From CANHEE01 sp043777755 (GTDB lineage: Bacteria > Bacteroidota > Bacteroidia > Chitinophagales > Saprospiraceae): a DNA stretch of 16,128 nucleotides. A model generated the notes under the pieces. The model ran no database searches. It saw only the letters and a list, made by a program, of their open reading frames with translations, and was not told where the DNA came from. Both the position numbers and the translations under genes were made by a program. Positions 5,707-12,508 of this stretch are shown here, piece after piece; within the stretch, counting starts at the first letter, position 1, and every line of letters starts with the position of its first letter. The stretch spans positions 1 to 16,128 of the forward strand of contig JAYWHK010000339.1 of assembly GCA_043777755.1 (NCBI GenBank). The letters are read 5' to 3'.

Positions 5707-6354
5707 ATGGCAAAGAAAAAAGAATGGCGAGAAGGTGAAATGCTTGTTGCTTTCCATCTCAAAAAAATAACAGAAGAACAAACACCGATTCTTAAAGAAT
5801 GGCTTAATGTCGAAGTACCTGAATTTTCCCTTGGAGAACAGTATATTTTTGATGGAATTTTTGCAAGAGGAGTTCGTTTGATAACAACTTGGAGCGAAGA
5901 AGACTTAAAAATGAAGTTTATCAGTCCTGTATTAGAGTTAGGACAAGTAATGGAGGGACAGAATTTTACGTCTTTTTTCGATAAAAAATTAACTGGAAAA
6001 GTAGGAGAATATTCCCTTTCTGTAAAAGCTGATTTTGTAGTAGCAAAAGGTCAGTTGGATTATATGGAGCGACCTTATTTTCATTTTCAAGAATATAAAC
6101 CCGAAAAAAATCCTACGGGCGACTCTATGGCACAACTTTTAGAGGCTTTTTTGATTGCGCAAAGCCAAAATAACGACGAAAATCCATTGTATGGCTGCGA
6201 AGTAAATGGCTCAACGTGGCGTTTTATCACAATGGAAGGCAATGCTTACTGCGTTTCAAAGGCATTTAACAGCACAGACAAAGAAGATTTAATGAAAATT
6301 ATTGCTATTTTGAGAAAATTTCGTATGATTTTAGAAACGAGATTATTGGTATAA
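5707..6354 (+). CDS. Hypothetical protein, possible PD-(D/E)XK nuclease-like fold
   Basis: A 215-aa soluble protein with no signal peptide or membrane segment. I do not recognise a named family with certainty, but the sequence resembles a widespread Bacteroidota hypothetical of similar length. The centre carries a D-(x)19-ExK arrangement: Asp109 in KADFVVAKG, Glu129 and Lys131 in HFQEYK, then Gln143 in MAQLLEAFLIAQ. This is the pattern expected of a PD-(D/E)XK nuclease-type core, with the helix after the ExK strand bearing a Gln. The segment LKMKFISPVLELG and the C-terminal LRKFRMILETRLL helix also look conserved. An in-frame TTG at 5686 would add seven residues; ATG 5707 is preferred because MAKKKEW starts cleanly and a TAnnTTTG box lies just upstream. 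It sits 50 nt after trpF with no evident link to tryptophan synthesis. Nuclease activity is an inference only. Confidence 0.85.
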   Translation: MAKKKEWREGEMLVAFHLKKITEEQTPILKEWLNVEVPEFSLGEQYIFDGIFARGVRLITTWSEEDLKMKFISPVLELGQVMEGQNFTSFFDKKLTGKVGEYSLSVKADFVVAKGQLDYMERPYFHFQEYKPEKNPTGDSMAQLLEAFLIAQSQNNDENPLYGCEVNGSTWRFITMEGNAYCVSKAFNSTDKEDLMKIIAILRKFRMILETRLLV

Positions 6355-6389
6355 GTTGCCTTTATTCAAAATAATAAAAAAAACAAACC

Positions 6390-6788
6390 ATGAAAAAATT
6401 CTCATTTCTAATCTTAATCGTTTATTCCCATTTTCTTTTTGCACAAAACCAAGAAGAAAAAATATATGAGAATGCAGAAGCCGAAACTCCAGCACAGATG
6501 TGTGGCGGACAGTCTGAGTTAATGAAATACTTAGGACAAATTTCTTATAAGGAAATCACAAAAGAAGATGTAATCGCTCCTCGAAAACGAATTTGCATAA
6601 AATTTATAATAGAAAAAGACGGCTCGCTTTCTAACTTTGTTCCATGCAAAGGCGAAGAAAGTGTATTTGAAAAATGCCTTATTGAAGAATTTAAAAAATG
6701 CCCAAAATGGGAAGCTGCCGTACATCAAGGTAAAAATGTTAGAGTATCGTTCATATTACCCATTTCTTGTTTAAAATTTGAATTTTAA
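6390..6788 (+). CDS. Secreted TonB C-terminal-domain-like protein, cysteine-rich
   Basis: A 132-aa protein with an N-terminal signal peptide (lysines at 2-3, hydrophobic core about 5-17, likely cleavage near FLFAQ-NQ at 18-20) followed by one domain. The domain follows the Bacteroidota TonB C-terminal pattern: PAQMCGGQSELMKYL (usually PxFPGGxxAL), a VRGKV-like strand here RKRICIKFIIEKDGSL, then PKWEAAVHQGKNVRVSFILPI, matching the usual MPKWxPAxxxGKPVxVxFxLPI. It lacks the membrane anchor and proline-rich linker of a true TonB, so it probably acts as a free periplasmic protein. Six cysteines (38, 69, 86, 96, 104, 127) replace residues normally not cysteine, suggesting disulfides. The stop is only 4 nt before the trpB ATG, so the two are likely co-transcribed, though no functional link is evident. 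Confidence 0.85.
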   Translation: MKKFSFLILIVYSHFLFAQNQEEKIYENAEAETPAQMCGGQSELMKYLGQISYKEITKEDVIAPRKRICIKFIIEKDGSLSNFVPCKGEESVFEKCLIEEFKKCPKWEAAVHQGKNVRVSFILPISCLKFEF

Positions 6789-6792
6789 AATT

Positions 6793-7989
6793 ATGAAACC
6801 AACATCATACACGCCCAATCCCGAAGGTTTTTACGGAGAATTTGGCGGCGCATTTATTCCAGAATTATTGTACCACAACGTAGCGAAATTGCGTGAAAAC
6901 TACTTAAAAATCTCCGAATCTGACGAATTTCAAGCAGAATTTCAAGATTTACTGCGTGATTTTGTAGGTCGCCCGACACCTTTGTACCATGCCAAACGTT
7001 TGTCTGAAAAGTACAAAGCAACCATTTTACTCAAACGAGAAGACCTTTGTCATACAGGCGCACACAAGGTGAATAACACTGTTGGACAGATTTTGATGGC
7101 GGAGCGTTTGGGTAAAAAACGCATCATTGCAGAAACTGGAGCAGGACAGCACGGTGTCGCTACAGCGACTGTTTGCGCGCTCAAAGGCTTGGAATGTATC
7201 GTCTATATGGGCGCAAAAGACATTGAGCGACAAGCTCCAAATGTTGCTCGTATGCGTATGTTAGGCGCAACCGTTGTTGCTGTACATAGCGGAAGCAAGA
7301 CGCTCAAAGATGCCACAAACGAAGCAATCCGTGACTGGATTAACAATCCTGACGATACACATTACATCATCGGAAGTGTTGTCGGACCACATCCTTATCC
7401 TGATATGGTGGCTCGTTTTCAGTCAGTGATTTCGGAAGAAATTATTACACAATTAAAAACACAATACGCTGTAAATCAGCCAGATATAGTTGTAGCTTGC
7501 GTCGGTGGTGGCAGCAATGCGGCAGGAGCTTTTTATCATTTTTTAGACCAAAAAGAAGTTCGCTTGGTAGCCGTTGAAGCGGCAGGTCATGGCATTGATT
7601 CTGGTTTTTCGGCAGCGACAAGTATCTTGGGAACGCCTGGTGTGATTCATGGAAGTCGTACCCTTTTGATGCAAACTGATGACGGACAAATCGTAGAACC
7701 GCACTCGATTTCGGCAGGTTTGGATTATCCTGGCATTGGGCCGCTTCATGCGCATTTAATCGCAACAGGTCGTGCAGAAGCGATAGCGATTACTGACACA
7801 GAATCACTCGAGTCCGCCTTGGAATTGAGCCGTACCGAAGGTATTATTCCTGCACTCGAATCTGCGCACGCTTTTTCAGCACTGAAATACATCAAGGATA
7901 TGGAAGGAAAAATCGTTGTGATTAATCTTTCTGGTCGTGGCGACAAGGATTTAAATACGTATATGAAAGAAATTGAAGAATTATCGTAA
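6793..7989 (+). CDS. trpB: Tryptophan synthase beta subunit (TrpB)
   Basis: PLP enzyme that condenses indole, channelled from TrpA, with serine to give tryptophan. The 398 aa are full length and of the standard TrpB1 type. It shows FGGAFIPE near the N-terminus, GRPTPLY, LKREDLCHTGAHKVNN with the PLP-binding Lys92, AETGAGQHG with the catalytic Glu114, the phosphate-binding CVGGGSNAAG, SAGLDYPGIGP, TEGIIPALESAHA and NLSGRGDKD. An in-frame TTG at 6778 would extend the protein by five residues into the previous gene; ATG 6793 is chosen because MKPTSYTPNPEGFYGEFGG matches the usual N-terminus. Its partner trpA is about 7.2 kb downstream rather than adjacent, which is unusual because TrpA and TrpB form a stoichiometric complex. 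Confidence 0.97.
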   Translation: MKPTSYTPNPEGFYGEFGGAFIPELLYHNVAKLRENYLKISESDEFQAEFQDLLRDFVGRPTPLYHAKRLSEKYKATILLKREDLCHTGAHKVNNTVGQILMAERLGKKRIIAETGAGQHGVATATVCALKGLECIVYMGAKDIERQAPNVARMRMLGATVVAVHSGSKTLKDATNEAIRDWINNPDDTHYIIGSVVGPHPYPDMVARFQSVISEEIITQLKTQYAVNQPDIVVACVGGGSNAAGAFYHFLDQKEVRLVAVEAAGHGIDSGFSAATSILGTPGVIHGSRTLLMQTDDGQIVEPHSISAGLDYPGIGPLHAHLIATGRAEAIAITDTESLESALELSRTEGIIPALESAHAFSALKYIKDMEGKIVVINLSGRGDKDLNTYMKEIEELS

Positions 7990-8014
7990 TTTTTAGCATC
8001 GCAAAAATCAAAGA

Positions 8015-8123
8015 TTTGAATTCTTTACCACGGAGAAACGGAGGTCACAGAGGAAAAAATTAGCCTTCGGCTAATTTTTTTCAAACTCTGTGTTCTCCGT
8101 TTCTCCGTGGTAAAAAATTCAAA
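8015..8123. repeat. Large ACCACGGAG-type inverted repeat after trpB
   Basis: Perfect 18-nt arms (8026-8043 and 8095-8112) are extended outward by near-matching TTTGAATT-like flanks (8015-8025 and 8113-8123). A second pairing lies inside (CACAGAG 8046-8052 region with CTCTGTG 8086-8092), and there is a 12-bp hairpin at the centre. The sequence type ACCACGGAG...CTCCGTGGT is a common dispersed element in several bacterial groups. Placed 25 nt after the trpB stop, it probably also acts as a transcript 3' structure. Confidence 0.88.
8054..8080 (+). terminator. trpB: Intrinsic terminator-like hairpin after trpB
   Basis: A 12-bp perfect stem (8054-8065 with 8069-8080), loop TTC, with flanking A and T tracts on each side, at the core of the larger inverted repeat. 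It could work in either direction. Confidence 0.7.
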
Positions 8124-8125
8124 AG

Positions 8126-8148
8126 TGATAAATCGTTACGATTTATCA
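8126..8148. repeat. Short perfect hairpin
   Basis: TGATAAATCG (8126-8135) and CGATTTATCA (8139-8148) form a 10-bp stem with loop TTA, lying between the two terminator-like structures. No function is evident. Confidence 0.6.
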
Positions 8149-8155
8149 TAAAACA

Positions 8156-8195
8156 AAAAGCAGCTATTTCAAAGGAGTTTGAAATAGCTGCTTTT
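8156..8195. terminator. Bidirectional terminator between trpB and sppA
   Basis: An 18-bp perfect stem (8156-8173 with 8178-8195), loop GGAG, with an A tract on one side and a T tract on the other. It lies between convergent genes, trpB on the + strand and sppA on the - strand, and suits termination of both. Confidence 0.85.
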
Positions 8196-8204
8196 ATTTT
8201 ATAC

Positions 8205-8296
8205 TCGTATAAGATATTGATTATCAAATACTTGTAATATCCAATATCTTAATCTCAAATATCCAATATCTCAATATCTAATATCTCTTAATCTCC
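8205..8296. repeat. AATATC/GATATT-rich short-period repeat
   Basis: Loose tandem repeats of AATATCC, AATATCT and TTAATCTC fill the stretch just after the sppA stop. The reverse-complement type (GATATTGG, TAGATATT, AAGATATTG) recurs at 15068-15098 after the large secreted-protein gene. I see no reading frame or RNA gene here. With the preceding hairpins this accounts for the whole trpB-sppA gap. Confidence 0.7.
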
Positions 8297-8301
8297 GCTG
8301 A

Positions 8302-10086
8302 TTACCGAATATCCACTTCATAGACCATTCTCATTTGCGGCCCTTTCATTTGTTGAAATTCCTGCAAACGATTGTAGTATTGATAATATTCGCCCATTTC
8401 CGATTTGATAATGGATTGTTTAATGCTCCCTTCTTCGCTATCTTCGCCAGTGATTTGTTCCATGAATTGTTGAATTTGCTCTTTTGCAACAGGAAATTCT
8501 TTGGTTCGGTATTTTTCCATGCCTGCCAACTTTGCAGCGCAAGCAATGGCATCATTCAAGCTGCCAATTTTATCCACCAAACCAATCTCTTTGCCTTTTG
8601 TTCCTGTCCAAACACGACCTTGCGCTATCGCATGGATTTCATCACGTGTTTTGTGGCGACCCTGAGCTACTTTATTCAAAAAATCTTCGTAGATTCTATC
8701 CGTGGATTCTTGCATAAGTTTGCCTTCTTCTGGTGAAAAATCTTGATTTATACCAAATCCAACAGAATACTTGCCTGTTTTGACAGAATCAAACGTTATT
8801 CCTAACTTATTTTTCAAAGTGCGTTCAAAACTTGGAATCATCGAAAACACGCCAATTGAACCAGTAATGGTGTTTGCCTCGGCAAAAATAGAATCCGCTG
8901 GCGCAGCAATATAATAACCACCAGAAGCGGCATAATTCCCCATCGAACAAACTACTTTTTTACCCGCTTTTTTTGCCAATTCGATTTCTCTCCAAATACA
9001 TTCAGATGCCATTGCGCTACCTCCGCCAGAATTTACACGAAGAACTATCGCTTTAATGTTGTCGTCTTGACGGATTTTACGAATGATTGCAGCGTATTTT
9101 TCGCCGCCAATATTGCCCTGTTCGCCTTCGCCATCTACGATGTTCCCTTCACAATACACAACAGCTACTTTGTCTTTTGAGCTATAATCTTTGTCTTTTT
9201 TAACAGATTTGTAGTATTTTTCAATAGAGATACTGTTCACTTTGTCTTTTTCTTCCAAACCCATACGCTGACGTAAGTCCGCTTGAAATTCATCCCAATA
9301 ACCTTTTGTATCTACTAATTTATACGTAACCGCATCTTCTGCGTTGCGAATCATCAAATCATTGGCATATTTTTTCAAATCAGCACTTGGTATATTTCTT
9401 GATTTTGAAATATCATTTAAAAATATTTCATACAAACCATTGATGTATTCCTTGGTTTGCGCACGATTTTGGTCGCTCATTTTATCAAAACGAAAAGGTT
9501 CGGTGGCACTTTTGAATTGACCCGCATAATACACCTGTACTTTGACCTCTAATTTTTCCAACATATTTTTGAAAAAAGTCAATTGTGCAGAATAACCTCT
9601 AAAATCCATCATACCCGAAGGGTGAATAAAAATTTTGTCAGAAGCCGAAGCCAAATAATAATCTTTTTGCGTAAAATATTTGCCATACGCCACCACGAAT
9701 TTTCCGCTGCCTCGGAAATCCTCCAAAGCACGACGCAAAACACTTGTCGTCACTTGAGGTGTCATCAATCCTTCACAATTCAACACGATACCCTTAATAT
9801 TGGCATCTGTTTTAGCGTTTCCAATCAAATCCACCATATCTTGTAAACCAACAACGTCCTTATTTTTTAATGAAAAAGAACCGCTGCTCGATACATTGTT
9901 CGTTTTGTCAGGAACTTCCATCTCAGGAGAAAGTTTCAATTCCAAAACACTGTTACTTTTGACAGAAACACTATCTCCGCCAGAAGATGCCGCAGCAATA
10001 ATACCGAAGCCAATAAAAAATAAGGCTGCTAAAGCCAGTAATGTTCCCAAACAAGAGCCTAAAAGGAGTTTCCAGAAATTTGTCAT
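8302..10086 (-). CDS. sppA: Signal peptide peptidase SppA, 67K type
   Basis: Membrane-anchored serine protease that degrades cleaved signal peptides. The 594 aa match the long, tandem-domain SppA form. An N-terminal membrane segment covers about residues 7-31, with the rest expected outside the cytoplasm. The first protease-like domain carries the general-base lysine in YAGQFKSATEPF (Lys192). The second carries NSGGGSAMASE and the nucleophile in GNYAASGGYYIAA (Ser388), followed by ANTITGSIGVFS. This Ser/Lys dyad split across two domains is what the family shows. The ATG at 10086 is followed directly by the membrane segment. It points toward trpB and ends at the bidirectional terminator. A promoter candidate lies about 150 nt upstream. 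It has no evident connection to tryptophan synthesis and belongs to the block separating trpB from trpA. Confidence 0.96.
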   Translation of the reverse strand: MTNFWKLLLGSCLGTLLALAALFFIGFGIIAAASSGGDSVSVKSNSVLELKLSPEMEVPDKTNNVSSSGSFSLKNKDVVGLQDMVDLIGNAKTDANIKGIVLNCEGLMTPQVTTSVLRRALEDFRGSGKFVVAYGKYFTQKDYYLASASDKIFIHPSGMMDFRGYSAQLTFFKNMLEKLEVKVQVYYAGQFKSATEPFRFDKMSDQNRAQTKEYINGLYEIFLNDISKSRNIPSADLKKYANDLMIRNAEDAVTYKLVDTKGYWDEFQADLRQRMGLEEKDKVNSISIEKYYKSVKKDKDYSSKDKVAVVYCEGNIVDGEGEQGNIGGEKYAAIIRKIRQDDNIKAIVLRVNSGGGSAMASECIWREIELAKKAGKKVVCSMGNYAASGGYYIAAPADSIFAEANTITGSIGVFSMIPSFERTLKNKLGITFDSVKTGKYSVGFGINQDFSPEEGKLMQESTDRIYEDFLNKVAQGRHKTRDEIHAIAQGRVWTGTKGKEIGLVDKIGSLNDAIACAAKLAGMEKYRTKEFPVAKEQIQQFMEQITGEDSEEGSIKQSIIKSEMGEYYQYYNRLQEFQQMKGPQMRMVYEVDIR

Positions 10087-10114
10087 ATTTTATTTTATTT
10101 ATTTTTTAGTAGTA

Positions 10115-10226
10115 AAAAAAGTAGTCCTGAATCAATAAGTCGTCAGTAATCACCCTTTTAACTTAATATTAGCACATTTTGCATCATCACGCTTGGGCTT
10201 TGCATGACTTATTGACTTGCGACTAT
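10115..10226. repeat. Degenerate GACTTACGACTA-family element upstream of sppA
   Basis: TCAATAAGTC (10132-10141) and GACTTATTGA (10206-10215) are exact inverted copies. The right side continues as GACTTGCGACTA, and the middle reads GCATCATCACG, close to the GCATCACGTAC part of the repeats around trpE and trpG. I read it as a diverged full-length copy of that family. Confidence 0.55.
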
Positions 10227-10234
10227 TTGTAGAA

Positions 10235-10266
10235 CAAAAGTACACAAATTATCTCTTCTCATACAA
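10235..10266 (-). promoter_or_regulatory. Promoter candidate for sppA
   Basis: On the - strand TACTTTTG (10242-10235) fits the TAnnTTTG -7 box and TTG (10266-10264) lies 21 nt upstream, within the accepted spacing for the Bacteroidota -33 element. Transcription would begin near 10228 and give a leader of about 140 nt containing the degenerate repeat. The same octamer occurs before the 11971 gene. Confidence 0.5.
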
Positions 10267-10311
10267 TTTAAATAGATTAATACACGTAAAATACAGATTA
10301 AAGAATGGTTT

Positions 10312-11523
10312 TTATATTTTTTTCATAAAACGAGCAAAGCCTTCTGAAAAGTCACGGGCATCTTTGAATTGCGGCGATATGACCATTTTTCCAGCTTTAT
10401 TGATGTAACCAATGCCTTCGTAAGTAGCGACACGGGCAAATTCTCCTTGAAAATCCCAAACCAATTTGAATTGTGGCTCTATGATAATGTTCAGTTTTGT
10501 ATCCATAAAACCCCATCTATCGTCTTTTTTAAACGCAATAAAATTGTTCGTACTTTGATAAATTTGTTGTAATTGCGGCTCTAAAACTTCTTTACCATCA
10601 ATATCAACCAAACCAATTTTATTGTCTTTTTTAATGGTGAACAAAGTATCTGAGAAAAATTGAATATCGTCGTAGGTTTTATTGTTGATTGGTTTTAATT
10701 TTTTATCAACAAAAAAAACTTGATTCTTCTGTCCATTTGCAATCGAAATATTATTTTGAAAAAAAGCAATCGTATCGTTTTTATAAGCGTTTAAAATTTT
10801 TCCTTTGTTGTTAAAAAAAGCAATTCGAGTGCTGCTTTTAGCTTTAACAACACCGTTTTTTTGCATCGTAACTGCTTGATATTTAGGACTTAATACAAAT
10901 TTTCCACTTCTATTAATGACACCATATTTGTCTTTTACTTTTACTTTTGCAATCCCATTGCTGAAGGCATTTGCTTGCTCAAACACCTCATTAAACACTA
11001 CCCTACCGTTGGTGTTGATGTAAGAAAAACGCCCATCTACTTCCACAACAGCCAGCCCTTCCGAAAAATCAGAAGCATAATCGTAACGAGGCAATATCGC
11101 CCATTTTCCTTGTCTATCAAGATAGCCAGTTTTGCCATCAAAAGTCAAAACTCGACCAACGCCATTGGAAAAAGACCATGCACCATTGTACAAAATCTCA
11201 ATTTGAGTTTCGCCTTTTGCATTGATATAGCCCCACCTATCACCAATACGAACTGCAGCCAATCCTTCTGAAAAACTGCCTGCATCATCAAATTTTGTTT
11301 CGATAATAACTTTTCCAGAAGTATCAATAAAACCCCATTTGTGTCCAAAATCTTCGTACAAACCTTCGCTATTCGCATTGCGTTGAGCGTTGGCTATACT
11401 GTCTTTATTTTCTGGAATTGGCTTCAAATTGGTTGTTTTCGGCTCATTTCGGCATGAAAAAACAAAAATTAGACTTAGGAAAGTTAGTGTTTTGATATTT
11501 AGAGTATTTTTAAGTCGTAGCAT
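10312..11523 (-). CDS. WG-repeat lipoprotein
   Basis: A 403-aa protein beginning with a lipoprotein-like signal (hydrophobic stretch about 13-22, then FSC with Cys24 as the lipidation site). The rest is about eight WG-type repeats of roughly 45 residues. Units follow the pattern KWGFIDTSGKVIIETKFDDA-GSFSEGLAAV: RWGYINAKGETQI, KTGYLDRQGKWAI, RFSYINTNGRVV, KYGVINRSGKFVL, KIGLVDIDGKEVL, RWGFMDTKLNIII and IGYINKAGKMVI. WG repeats form beta-rich surfaces; a specific ligand cannot be assigned. Upstream TTG and ATG codons (11556, 11553) overlap the preceding gene; ATG 11523 is chosen because it places the signal peptide at the N-terminus, 19 nt after that gene's stop. The two are likely co-transcribed. 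-2 of the lipobox is Phe, not the usual small residue, so lipidation is probable rather than certain. Confidence 0.92.
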   Translation of the reverse strand: MLRLKNTLNIKTLTFLSLIFVFSCRNEPKTTNLKPIPENKDSIANAQRNANSEGLYEDFGHKWGFIDTSGKVIIETKFDDAGSFSEGLAAVRIGDRWGYINAKGETQIEILYNGAWSFSNGVGRVLTFDGKTGYLDRQGKWAILPRYDYASDFSEGLAVVEVDGRFSYINTNGRVVFNEVFEQANAFSNGIAKVKVKDKYGVINRSGKFVLSPKYQAVTMQKNGVVKAKSSTRIAFFNNKGKILNAYKNDTIAFFQNNISIANGQKNQVFFVDKKLKPINNKTYDDIQFFSDTLFTIKKDNKIGLVDIDGKEVLEPQLQQIYQSTNNFIAFKKDDRWGFMDTKLNIIIEPQFKLVWDFQGEFARVATYEGIGYINKAGKMVISPQFKDARDFSEGFARFMKKI

Positions 11524-11542
11524 TTTTTTGGAATTTAAATTA

Positions 11543-11971
11543 TCAGTGGGCATCAATTTCCATCAATGCGTCAGCCCAAATAGATTGAACTAAAATCTCT
11601 AAAATAGACAGTTGAAGATGTGTTCCTTTGACCGAAAACAAGGCATTGTCTTTGGTTCGGGCATCGGGCATAAAAAATTTTACACTTTTTTCAATATCAA
11701 AACGTTGGAGCATATTGAGAAAACTCTCATCATAATTGGCTTTTTTATCTTCATCTTTTGATGCGCCCAAAATCTGAATCACTTGAACATCGAATTTGAA
11801 TTTTTTTAAAAAATCAATCAATATTTTTGTCTTAACTCTATGATTTTCAGCATTTTGTGAAAAAAAATACGATTTATGGACAGTTGCATAATGTGAACTA
11901 TTCCATAAATCATAGCAGCTCTTAAAAATACTTGTATTGTATTTGATGTATTGATTGGTTGTGTTTAGCAT
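11543..11971 (-). CDS. Hypothetical protein of unrecognised family
   Basis: A 142-aa predicted soluble protein with no signal peptide or membrane helix; I recognise no family. Visible features are aromatic- and lysine-rich composition, a mid-region KTKILIDFLKKFKFDVQVIQILGASKDEDKK that could be an alpha/beta unit, and a C-terminal helix-prone segment LQLSILEILVQSIWADALMEID. ATG 11971 is preferred over an in-frame TTG at 11995 because the latter falls inside the -7 promoter box. The stop is 19 nt from the WG-repeat lipoprotein start, so the pair forms a small operon. Reality as a gene is supported by the upstream promoter-like box, the tight spacing and the uninterrupted length in an AT-rich background, but it lacks homology support here. 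Confidence 0.65.
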   Translation of the reverse strand: MLNTTNQYIKYNTSIFKSCYDLWNSSHYATVHKSYFFSQNAENHRVKTKILIDFLKKFKFDVQVIQILGASKDEDKKANYDESFLNMLQRFDIEKSVKFFMPDARTKDNALFSVKGTHLQLSILEILVQSIWADALMEIDAH

Positions 11972-11992
11972 TTTCTCAAAATAAATTTTACA

Positions 11993-12000
11993 CAAAAGTA
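11993..12000 (-). promoter_or_regulatory. -7 promoter box for the 11971 gene
   Basis: On the - strand TACTTTTG matches TAnnTTTG. Transcription would start roughly 15 nt before ATG 11971. No clear TTG -33 box is seen at the usual distance. The octamer is identical to that proposed for sppA. Confidence 0.45.
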
Positions 12001-12508
12001 TAATATTTTTTTATAAGAAATACTATATGATTTTAAAAAAATGAAAAATGTGTTTAAAATAAGTATTGACTTATGACTTATGAAGGTGAGTAATAGACAA
12101 AAAAATAGCCCGTAGTTCTTTTACCACGAGCATGAAAAACGAATTTTACAATCCTTTAACCAAAACTTACACATGAATATAAACGGCAATATTTATGCCA
12201 AATTTTACAAAATGTTTTTTTTGCAATAAATTAACTTCTGATAATCCAAACGTTATACATCATTTAATATATTAATGTGTTTTTTTAGACAAATATTAAA
12301 AAAATTAACAAATCTTATCGTATTTTTGATTTCAAAATGAAAACCTTTGCAATTGCTTTCCGTAAATTACATTGTTTTTTTAGTTATCTAATGTTTGCTA
12401 TTGTTTGAAATGGTTCTAACTAATTGAAAACCAAAATAATACAACAATTATAAACAATAGCAAACATTTTAAACAGTATATTTATTTTTATAAAAAAATA
12501 TTTTTTCC
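12001..12508. other. AT-rich intergenic region between divergent genes
   Basis: About 500 nt with no convincing gene between the - strand 11971 gene and the + strand 12509 gene. It holds a GACTTATGACTTATG stretch (12068-12082), a diverged relative of the GACTTACGACT family. A small hairpin GGCA/TGCC lies near 12185-12199. A TATTTTTG box (12321-12328) on the + strand could be a -7 element for the secreted-protein gene, though it lacks a -33 partner. The inverted repeat listed separately ends 41 nt before the downstream start. A 14-codon ATG frame at 12132 is too short to support. Confidence 0.6.
12390..12468. repeat. Inverted repeat upstream of the T9SS protein gene
   Basis: AATGTTTGCTATTGTTT (12390-12406) and its exact reverse complement (12452-12468) form 17-nt arms around a 45-nt loop. 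The loop contains GTTCTAACTAATTGA (12413-12427), shared in reverse orientation with the trpD-trpC spacer. This marks a second dispersed repeat family. In mRNA it would give a stable 5' leader hairpin for the downstream gene. Confidence 0.85.

Noticed and set aside
6778..6792. TTG start for trpB
   Set aside because: It lies inside the end of the previous gene, and ATG 6793 matches the normal TrpB N-terminus.
8335..8736. A 133-codon + strand frame opposite sppA
   Set aside because: It is antisense to the well-supported sppA and shows no family resemblance.
12132..12176. A 14-codon ATG frame in the intergenic region
   Set aside because: It is too short, lacks a start context and contains no Trp codons or other sign of a leader peptide.
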